Source of the DNA: JBMNQS01 sp050944255
GTDB lineage: Bacteria > Bacillota > Clostridia > Christensenellales > Maliibacteriaceae
DNA: 12,214 bases
Reading direction: 5' to 3'
Assembly: GCA_050944255.1 (NCBI GenBank)
Contig: JBMNQS010000063.1
Span: 1 to 12,214, forward strand
Position 1 is the first letter of the stretch. Each line of letters begins with the position of its first letter. This document shows, piece by piece, positions 6,668-12,214 of the stretch. The notes under the pieces were generated by a model. The model saw nothing but the letters and a program-made list of their open reading frames with translations, was not told the DNA's origin and did not search any database. The position numbers and the translations under genes were made by a program.

Positions 6668-8173
6668 GTGGCCGTTAATTTCCTGTATCCGGAGCACGAG
6701 GTGGTCCGAAACGACTCCCGCTGCATCCGCTGCCGCGTCTGCGAGAGGCAGTGCGCCAATGAGGTGCACCGCTACGTGGAGGACGAAAACCGCATGCTGG
6801 CCGACGAGAGCCGGTGCGTCAACTGCCACCGGTGCGTGGCCCTCTGCCCCACCCGGGCGCTGAAAATCGAAAAGTCCGGTCACGCGTTCCGCGAGAACGC
6901 CAACTGGGACGGCTACAGCATCGCCTCCATCTACAGGCAGGCCGAGGCCGGCGGCGTGCTTCTGGCCAGCATGGGCAACCCCAAAAACTACCCCATCTAC
7001 TGGGATAAGATGCTCCTGAATGCCTCCCAGGTGACCAACCCGTCCATCGACCCGCTGCGCGAACCCATGGAAACCCGCGTCTGCCTGGGCGCAAAGCCCA
7101 AGGAAATCCGCCGCGACGAGCACGGGAAGATCGTCAACAACCTGCCGGTGCACCTGGAACTGACCCTGCCGGTGATGTTCTCGGCCATGAGCTACGGCTC
7201 CATCAGCTACAATGCCCACGAATCGCTGGCAAGGGCTGCCAAAGAGCTGGGAATCATGTATAATACCGGTGAGGGCGGCCTGCATGAAAGTTTTTACCGC
7301 TACGGGGAGCATACTATCGTACAGGTGGCCTCGGGACGCTTCGGCGTGCACAAGGATTACCTGGACGCCGGCGCGGCCATCGAGATCAAGATGGGCCAGG
7401 GCGCAAAGCCCGGCATCGGCGGGCACCTGCCCGGAAGAAAAATCGTCGGGGATATCTCCAAGACCCGGATGATCCCCGAAGGCTCCGACGCCATCTCCCC
7501 CGCCCCGCACCACGACATCTACTCCATCGAGGACCTGCGGCAATTGGTGTTCTCCCTCAAGGAGGCCACCGAATATAAAAAGCCCGTCATCGTCAAGATC
7601 GCCGCGGTGCACAACATCTCCGCCATCGCCAGCGGCATCGCCCGAAGCGGCGCGGACATCATCGCCATCGACGGCTTCCGCGGCGGCTCCGGCGCCACGC
7701 CGTCCCGCATCCGCGACAATGTGGGCATCCCCATCGAGCTGGCGCTGGCCAGCGTGGACGCCCGCCTGCGCGAAGAGGGCATCCGCGACGACGTGTCCAT
7801 CGTGGTAGGCGGCAGCATCCGCTCCAGCGCCGACGTGTTCAAGGCCGTCGCGCTGGGGGCCGACTGCTGCTACATCGGCACGGCGGCGCTTCTGGCGCTG
7901 GGCTGCCACCTTTGCAGAAGCTGCCACAGCGGCAAGTGCAACTGGGGCATCGCTACGCAGGCGCCGGAGCTGGTCAAGCGGCTCAACCCGGACCTGGGCT
8001 ACAAGCGCCTGGTGAACCTGATGCACGCGTGGACCCACGAGATCAAGGAAATGATGGGCGGCATGGGCATCAACTCCATCGAGAGCCTGCGGGGCAACCG
8101 GATGATGCTGCGGGGCATCGGCTTAAACCAAAAGGAACTGGAGATCCTGGGCATCGCCCACGCGGGAGAGTAG
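6668..8173 (+). CDS. gltB: Glutamate synthase FMN/iron-sulphur subunit, archaeal type (GltB2-like)
   Basis: A 501-residue subunit that combines 2-oxoglutarate with ammonia from glutamine to give glutamate. Two N-terminal ferredoxin [4Fe-4S] motifs are seen: Cys19/22/25/29 and Cys50/53/56/60 (the latter ending CP). They should feed electrons to the flavin. The glutamate synthase FMN barrel follows, with GQGAKPGIGGHLPG (243-256), IDGFRGGSGATP (334-345) and VVGGSIRSSADV (379-390). A cysteine cluster at 413, 419 and 424 has the C-x5-C-x4-C spacing of the 3Fe-4S site of glutamate synthases, with an extra Cys416. The start is GTG 6668, with GGAAGGAGGG just upstream overlapping the end of the previous gene. 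No GXGXG (GltB3) domain or pyridine-nucleotide subunit is present in the window, so the electron donor is unknown; reduced ferredoxin or a partner further right are the candidates. Confidence 0.93.
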   Translation: MAVNFLYPEHEVVRNDSRCIRCRVCERQCANEVHRYVEDENRMLADESRCVNCHRCVALCPTRALKIEKSGHAFRENANWDGYSIASIYRQAEAGGVLLASMGNPKNYPIYWDKMLLNASQVTNPSIDPLREPMETRVCLGAKPKEIRRDEHGKIVNNLPVHLELTLPVMFSAMSYGSISYNAHESLARAAKELGIMYNTGEGGLHESFYRYGEHTIVQVASGRFGVHKDYLDAGAAIEIKMGQGAKPGIGGHLPGRKIVGDISKTRMIPEGSDAISPAPHHDIYSIEDLRQLVFSLKEATEYKKPVIVKIAAVHNISAIASGIARSGADIIAIDGFRGGSGATPSRIRDNVGIPIELALASVDARLREEGIRDDVSIVVGGSIRSSADVFKAVALGADCCYIGTAALLALGCHLCRSCHSGKCNWGIATQAPELVKRLNPDLGYKRLVNLMHAWTHEIKEMMGGMGINSIESLRGNRMMLRGIGLNQKELEILGIAHAGE

Positions 8174-8298
8174 CGCCCAAACTATCCGCAGGCAGGTACG
8201 GCAAGCCTCGCCTGATGAAGCCATCTCCAAGGGGCCCGTCCCCTGATAAAATATTTCCCCTTTAAGAACAACAAAAGCAGGAAAGGCAGGAAAGGAAA
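8174..8298 (+). other. Spacer between glutamate synthase and purC with weak hairpin
   Basis: This 125-base gap holds AGGGG-CCCGT-CCCCT (8230-8244), a 5-pair hairpin followed by GATAAAATATTT rather than a clean U-run. AAGGGG (8229-8234) could instead pair with CCCCTT (8257-8262). It may act as a weak terminator, but this is uncertain. I see no clear promoter or purine riboswitch, so purC may be read through from upstream. Confidence 0.4.
8277..8294 (+). repeat. Tandem 9-base repeat forming the purC ribosome binding site
   Basis: GCAGGAAAG occurs twice head to tail (8277-8285 and 8286-8294), ending four bases before ATG 8299. Each copy carries a Shine-Dalgarno-like AGGAAAG, so a copy change would add or remove a ribosome binding site. 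The repeat is exact. Confidence 0.7.
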
Positions 8299-9015
8299 AT
8301 GGCAAACTTAAACGAAAAGGACATGATCTACGAGGGCAAGGCGAAAAAACTCTACCGGACGGAGCATCCCAGCGAGTACATCATCGCCTACAAGGACACC
8401 GCCACCGCGTTCAACGGCGAAAAGAAGGAGGACATCGAGGGTAAGGGCGTCCTTAACTGCGCCATCACCAACGCCGTGTTTGAAATGCTGGAGAATAGCG
8501 GCATCCCCACCCACATGATCCACCCCATCGACGAGACCACCATCCTGGTGAAAAAAGTGGAGATCGTTCCCCTTGAGGTCATCGTCCGCAATGTGGCCGC
8601 CGGCAGCTTCTCCGCACGCTTCGGCGTCCCCGAGGGCACGGCGCTGAAAAACCCCACCACCGAGTTTTCCTACAAAAAAGATGAATTGGGCGATCCGATG
8701 ATCAACACCAGCCAGCTTCTGGCGCTGGGCCTGGCTGCCCCCGAGGAAGTGGAGACCATCCGCGCCATGGCGCTGAAGATCAACGAGCTTTTAATTGGAT
8801 TCTTCGCCAAGGTGAACCTGAAGCTCATCGACTTCAAGCTGGAGTTCGGCCGACTTGAAAACGGGCAGATCGTGCTGGCCGACGAGATTTCCCCGGACAC
8901 CTGCCGCCTGTGGGATATGGATACGGGCGAAAAGCTGGACAAAGACCGCTTCCGCCGCGATATGGGGCAGGTGATCGAAGCGTATCAGGAGGTCTTCCGG
9001 AGGATTTCGGGATGA
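8299..9015 (+). CDS. purC: Phosphoribosylaminoimidazole-succinocarboxamide synthase (SAICAR synthetase)
   Basis: PurC joins aspartate to CAIR with ATP to form SAICAR in de novo purine synthesis. The 238 residues match the normal length of a bacterial stand-alone enzyme. Visible motifs are the N-terminal YEGKAKKLY (11-19) of the nucleotide-binding lobe, the family signature PLEVIVRNVAAGSF (91-104), LIDFKLEFG (176-184) and DEISPDTCRLWD (195-206). ATG 8299 is supported by the AGGAAAGG just upstream. The gene overlaps purB by four bases (ATGA), so the two are translationally coupled. Its product is the substrate of PurB, encoded next. Confidence 0.97.
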   Translation: MANLNEKDMIYEGKAKKLYRTEHPSEYIIAYKDTATAFNGEKKEDIEGKGVLNCAITNAVFEMLENSGIPTHMIHPIDETTILVKKVEIVPLEVIVRNVAAGSFSARFGVPEGTALKNPTTEFSYKKDELGDPMINTSQLLALGLAAPEEVETIRAMALKINELLIGFFAKVNLKLIDFKLEFGRLENGQIVLADEISPDTCRLWDMDTGEKLDKDRFRRDMGQVIEAYQEVFRRISG

Positions 9016-10442
9016 AGGATATTTACGAAAATCCCCTCTCCAGCCGGTACGCCAGCCGGGAAATGCTGGAGATATTCTCCGAGGACACCAAGTTTCGGAC
9101 CTGGCGCAAACTCTGGATCGCGCTGGCCGAAACACAGATGGAGCTGGGCCTTCCCATCGCAAAAGAACAGATCGACGAACTGAAAGCCCATCAGGACGAC
9201 ATCAACTACGATGTGGCCCAGGAAAGGGAGCGGGAAGTGCGCCACGACGTGATGAGCCACGTCTACGCCTACGGCATGCAGTGCCCCGGGGCCGCCGGGA
9301 TCATCCACCTGGGCGCCACAAGCTGCTACGTGGGCGACAACACCGACATCATCCAGATGCGGGATGGTCTCTTGCAGATCAAGCGGCTTCTGGTCAGCGC
9401 CATAGACGCGCTGGCAAAATTCGCCGATGCCTACAAGGACCAGGGCACGCTGGCCTTCACGCACTTCCAGGCGGCCCAGCCCACCACCGTGGGCAAGCGC
9501 GCCGCGCTGTGGATAAACGATCTTCTGATGGACCTGGAGCTGCTGGACTTTACCCTCTCGGGCCTGAAGCTGCTGGGCTGCAAGGGCACCACCGGCACCT
9601 GCGCCAGCTTTCTGGAGCTGTTCGGCGGCGACCACGAAAAGGTGCTGGAGCTGGAGCGCCGGATCGTCCGGAAAATGGGCTTTTCAGAGGCGGTGCCCGT
9701 CAGCGGCCAGACCTACTCCCGCAAGGTGGACTATCAGGTGCTGTCGCTGCTCTCGGGCATCGCCCAGAGCGCCGCCAAGTTCTCCAACGACATCCGCCTG
9801 CTGTCGCACCTGAAGGAAGTGGATGAACCCTTCTCCGATGGGCAGATCGGCTCCTCCGCCATGGCCTACAAGCGAAACCCCATGCGCAGCGAGCGCATTG
9901 CCTCTTTAGCGCGGTATGTGATCACAGGCGCCCTGAATCCGGCCATCACCGCCGCCACGCAGTGGTTCGAGCGGACGCTGGACGATTCGGCAAACCGGCG
10001 CATCAGCATCCCACAGGCGTTTCTGGCCACCGACGCCATATTGCAGCTGGTGATCAACATCGCCGGAGGCATGCGGGTCTATCCCAAGGTGATCGAAAAG
10101 CACTTAAACGAGGAACTGCCCTTTATGGCCACGGAAGCCATCCTGATGCGCGGCGTGCAAAAGGGCGGCGACCGCCAGCAGCTCCATGAGGCCATACGCA
10201 GGCACTCGGTGGCCACCGCCGAGAAGATCAAGCTCCACGGCGGGGAAAACGACCTGCTGGAACGCATCGCGGACGATCCCCTCTTTGACCTGACCGCCGA
10301 AGAGCTGGAAGGCATCCTGCAGTACGATAAGTACACCGGCAGGGCCAAGGAGCAGACCGATGAATTTTTATCCGGCCCCGTCCGAAAAGCACTGGAGGAG
10401 AGCAAAGACTTCCTGGGCGCGGACGCGGACATTAAAGTATAG
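9012..10442 (+). CDS. purB: Adenylosuccinate lyase
   Basis: PurB releases fumarate twice in purine synthesis: from SAICAR to give AICAR and from adenylosuccinate to give AMP. At 476 residues it is within the family range. The fumarase/aspartase-superfamily signature GSSAMAYKRNP is at 280-290 in the mobile catalytic loop. HLGATSCYVGDN (99-110) and THFQAAQPTT (150-159), which contains the probable catalytic His151, are also present. I chose ATG 9012 because MKDIYENPLSSRYAS is a normal PurB N-terminus and GGAGG lies at 8999-9003; the frame is open 34 codons further up, but that lies inside purC and reads as shadow sequence. It overlaps the purC stop and is followed 11 bases later by purA. Confidence 0.97.
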   Translation: MKDIYENPLSSRYASREMLEIFSEDTKFRTWRKLWIALAETQMELGLPIAKEQIDELKAHQDDINYDVAQEREREVRHDVMSHVYAYGMQCPGAAGIIHLGATSCYVGDNTDIIQMRDGLLQIKRLLVSAIDALAKFADAYKDQGTLAFTHFQAAQPTTVGKRAALWINDLLMDLELLDFTLSGLKLLGCKGTTGTCASFLELFGGDHEKVLELERRIVRKMGFSEAVPVSGQTYSRKVDYQVLSLLSGIAQSAAKFSNDIRLLSHLKEVDEPFSDGQIGSSAMAYKRNPMRSERIASLARYVITGALNPAITAATQWFERTLDDSANRRISIPQAFLATDAILQLVINIAGGMRVYPKVIEKHLNEELPFMATEAILMRGVQKGGDRQQLHEAIRRHSVATAEKIKLHGGENDLLERIADDPLFDLTAEELEGILQYDKYTGRAKEQTDEFLSGPVRKALEESKDFLGADADIKV

Positions 10443-10453
10443 GAGCTAAAGAT

Positions 10454-11734
10454 ATGCTTACGGCAATAGTAGGAACCAACTGGGGCGACGAAGGCAAGGG
10501 CCGTATGGTGGATCTTTTAAGCCGCGACTACGACGTGGTGGTGCGCTACCAGGGCGGCAACAACGCAGGCCATACCGTCATCAACGACAAGGGCAAGTTC
10601 GTCTTGAACCTTTTGCCCTCGGGCATCCTGCGGGAAACCACGGTCAATATCATGGGAAACGGCATGGTCATCGACCTGGAGCACCTGAATAAGGAAATCC
10701 GGGCGCTGACCGAAAAGGGCGTGAAAATTACGCCCCGGAACCTGAAGATCAGCGACAAGGCCGTCATCTGCCTGCCCTACCACAAGCTGCTGGACATTCT
10801 GGAAGAGGACCGACTGGGCGCCGCCAAACAGGGCTCCACCCGGCGGGGCATCGCGCCGGTGTACGCCGACAAGTACATGCGCAAGGCGCTTCGCGTAGGC
10901 GATCTGCTGGACGGCGAGGAGACGCTGCGCCGGAAAGTGGACGCTCTGGTACAGTGGAAAAACCTGACGGTGCAGGACGGCTACAAGTCCGAAGCCGTCC
11001 ATACCGAGGACATCATGGACTGGCTTGGCGCCTACGGCGGGCCCATCCGGGATCATGTCTGCGATACCACCTTGTACCTGTCGGGCGCCATCGCGGCGGG
11101 CAAACGCATTATGTTCGAAGCCCAGTTGGGCGCGCTGCGGGACATCGACTTCGGCATCTATCCCTACACGTCCTCCTCCTCCACCATTGCCTCCTACGCC
11201 CCCATCGGCTCGGGCGTGCCCTTTGCCCGGTTGGACGAGGTGATCGGCATCATGAAGGCCTACTCCTCCGCCGTGGGCGGCGGGCCCTTCACGGTGGAGA
11301 TGTCCGGCGGCGAGGCGGAGGCGCTGCGGGAAGCCGGCGGCGAGTACGGCGCGGCCACCGGCAGGCCAAGACGCGTGGGCGCCTTCGATATGGTGGCCTC
11401 CCGCTACGGCACGAAGATGCAGGGCGCCACCTGCATCGCGCTGACGAAGCTGGATGTGCTGTCTTTCATGGAGGAGATCCCCGTCTGCGTGGCCTACGAG
11501 GTGGACGGCGAGCGCACCGACGAGTTCCCCACCGGCGAGCGCCTGAACCGGGCGAAACCCATTTATGAGACGGTGCCGGGGTTCAAGCGCGATATCTCCG
11601 GCTGCCGAAAGCCGGAGGATTTGCCCAAAGAGGCGCTGGATTATATCCGGCTGATCGAAGAAGGCGTGGGCTGCCCCATCAAATACGTTTCGGTGGGCGC
11701 CGAGAGGGACCAGTACGTCGTGATGGATCAATAG
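10454..11734 (+). CDS. purA: Adenylosuccinate synthetase
   Basis: PurA converts IMP and aspartate to adenylosuccinate using GTP, the first committed step to AMP. The 426 residues fit the family. The GTP-binding/catalytic loop is NWGDEGKGR (9-17) with catalytic Asp12. QGGNNAGHT (33-41) contains His40, the second catalytic residue. GSTRRGIAPVYADK carries the IMP-site Arg pair, and GRPRRVGAFD is the conserved C-terminal-half motif. Several motif residues differ from the E. coli enzyme (for instance NW for QW and GNN for GHN), which seems to me typical of a clostridial subgroup and leaves the catalytic residues intact. The ribosome binding site AGGAGC overlaps the purB stop codon, 11 bases upstream, so purC-purB-purA form one operon. 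Confidence 0.97.
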   Translation: MLTAIVGTNWGDEGKGRMVDLLSRDYDVVVRYQGGNNAGHTVINDKGKFVLNLLPSGILRETTVNIMGNGMVIDLEHLNKEIRALTEKGVKITPRNLKISDKAVICLPYHKLLDILEEDRLGAAKQGSTRRGIAPVYADKYMRKALRVGDLLDGEETLRRKVDALVQWKNLTVQDGYKSEAVHTEDIMDWLGAYGGPIRDHVCDTTLYLSGAIAAGKRIMFEAQLGALRDIDFGIYPYTSSSSTIASYAPIGSGVPFARLDEVIGIMKAYSSAVGGGPFTVEMSGGEAEALREAGGEYGAATGRPRRVGAFDMVASRYGTKMQGATCIALTKLDVLSFMEEIPVCVAYEVDGERTDEFPTGERLNRAKPIYETVPGFKRDISGCRKPEDLPKEALDYIRLIEEGVGCPIKYVSVGAERDQYVVMDQ

Positions 11735-11846
11735 GTGGGCCGCGGCCATAAGGCCGCCCTTGCCCACGGAATTAAGTCAGGGGGCCGCGCCCCCTGATAA
11801 CCCCAATGTTTTTGACGGGATACGGGATATGGAAGGGATGATTGAA
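11735..11846. other. Spacer after purA with two palindromes, possible terminators
   Basis: The first palindrome starts right after the purA stop: outer arms GTGGGC (11735-11740) and GCCCAC (11762-11767), inner arms GCGGCC (11742-11747) and GGCCGC (11752-11757), loop AUAA. The second is perfect: TCAGGGGGC (11777-11785), loop CGC, GCCCCCTGA (11789-11797). Neither is followed directly by a U-run; the nearest is TTTTT at 11809-11813. They may end the pur transcript or mark a repeated intergenic element. No promoter for the next gene is obvious. Confidence 0.5.
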
Positions 11847-12214
11847 ATGAAGCGGGTCTATGTGAACGAACAGTGGTGTCTGGGTTGTCATCTGTGCGAG
11901 TATTACTGCGCGTTTGCCAACTCCGGGGAAAGCGATATGGTGCGCGCCCTGCACGGTAAAAAAGACATCCGCCCGCGCATTGAAATCACCGAGCACGGCG
12001 GCGTGTCCTTCGCGGTCAGCTGCCGCCACTGCGACGAGCCGCTGTGCGTCAAAGGCTGCATCACCGGGGCGCTGACCCGCGAAAACAGCGTGATCACCAT
12101 CGACAAGGAGCGCTGCGTGGGCTGCTATACCTGCATACTGTCCTGCCCCTACGGGGCCGTATCCCCCAGCGACGAGGGCGCCGTGCAAAAGTGCGAGCTG
12201 TGCGTCAAAAACCT
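11847..12214 (+). CDS. Multi-cluster 4Fe-4S ferredoxin-like electron-transfer protein (partial, runs off right edge)
   Basis: The first 122 residues of a ferredoxin of the HycB/DmsB/CooF-like type are present. Cysteine motifs in order: C11-x2-C-x2-C-x3-C21, then a CRHC...C...C set typical of the second cluster site, then RCVGCYTCILSCPYGA (a classic CxxCxxCxxxCP), and finally KCELCVKN, where the last set is cut by the window end. Such proteins pass electrons between a catalytic subunit and another carrier; they have no activity of their own. Since the window also encodes a ferredoxin-linked split glutamate synthase, a partner role for that enzyme or for a flavin oxidoreductase further right is possible but not shown. 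ATG 11847 is preferred because GGAAGGG (11831-11837) sits nine bases before it; in-frame ATGs at 11829 and 11838 are alternatives. Confidence 0.85.
   Translation, partial: MKRVYVNEQWCLGCHLCEYYCAFANSGESDMVRALHGKKDIRPRIEITEHGGVSFAVSCRHCDEPLCVKGCITGALTRENSVITIDKERCVGCYTCILSCPYGAVSPSDEGAVQKCELCVKN

Noticed and set aside
6518..8038. Long open frame antisense to the FMN subunit (and similar ones at 5635-6759 and 10517-11767 minus, 4295-5239 plus)
   Set aside because: These mirror the codon bias of GC-rich genes on the other strand; their products are low-complexity, rich in Ala, Gly, His and Arg, and match no family I know.
8910..9011. Earlier start for purB inside purC
   Set aside because: The 34 extra residues are out-of-frame purC sequence; the ATGA overlap at 9012 with GGAGG upstream is the natural start.
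11829..11846. Earlier in-frame starts (ATG 11829 and 11838) of the 4Fe-4S protein
   Set aside because: ATG 11838 lies directly against the Shine-Dalgarno and ATG 11829 overlaps it; ATG 11847 has normal spacing.

Overview
The window suggests a GC-rich member of the Clostridia (Firmicutes). It carries a type III glutamine synthetase (GlnN), a split archaeal-type glutamate synthase with ferredoxin domains, and purine genes with strong AGGAGG-type ribosome binding sites. Apart from the left edge it is an ordinary GC-rich chromosomal segment for nitrogen assimilation and AMP synthesis. I see no CRISPR array, insertion sequence, tRNA or rRNA.

Layout. Positions 1-1461 (minus strand) are strikingly AT-rich and encode most of a beta-class, type III Mod-like DNA methyltransferase that runs off the left edge. 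This coding frame is joined, without a stop, to the complete transporter core of an AmtB ammonium transporter (1462-2700, minus). The whole stretch 2700 to 1 is therefore one open frame of 900 codons, and base composition changes abruptly at about 1440-1460. Next, on the minus strand, is glnN (2894-4990) with a clear intrinsic terminator at 2788-2838. A 584-base gene-free region (4991-5574) holds two well-formed divergent promoters. Transcription to the left meets a terminator-like hairpin within 50 bases of its start, about 200 bases before glnN. Transcription to the right enters a highly structured leader before a two-gene glutamate synthase unit: a class II glutamine amidotransferase (5575-6666) and a ferredoxin/FMN synthase subunit (6668-8173). 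After a 125-base spacer come purC, purB and purA (8299-11734), tightly packed. A second spacer with two palindromes precedes the start of a multi-cluster 4Fe-4S ferredoxin-like protein (11847 to the right edge).

How the genes work together. AmtB admits ammonium, GlnN fixes it into glutamine, and the amidotransferase plus FMN subunit turn glutamine and 2-oxoglutarate into glutamate using electrons passed through iron-sulphur clusters. The partial 4Fe-4S protein at the right edge may be another redox partner. PurC, PurB and PurA are the three purine enzymes that add aspartate or release fumarate, so the right half spends assimilated nitrogen on AMP.

The most interesting points are the AmtB-methyltransferase junction, which may be a real rearrangement or an assembly chimera, and the leader structures on both sides of the glnN/glutamate synthase promoter region. 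The latter may be an RNA-based nitrogen switch resembling ANTAR antitermination, but only half of that motif can be seen at each gene.
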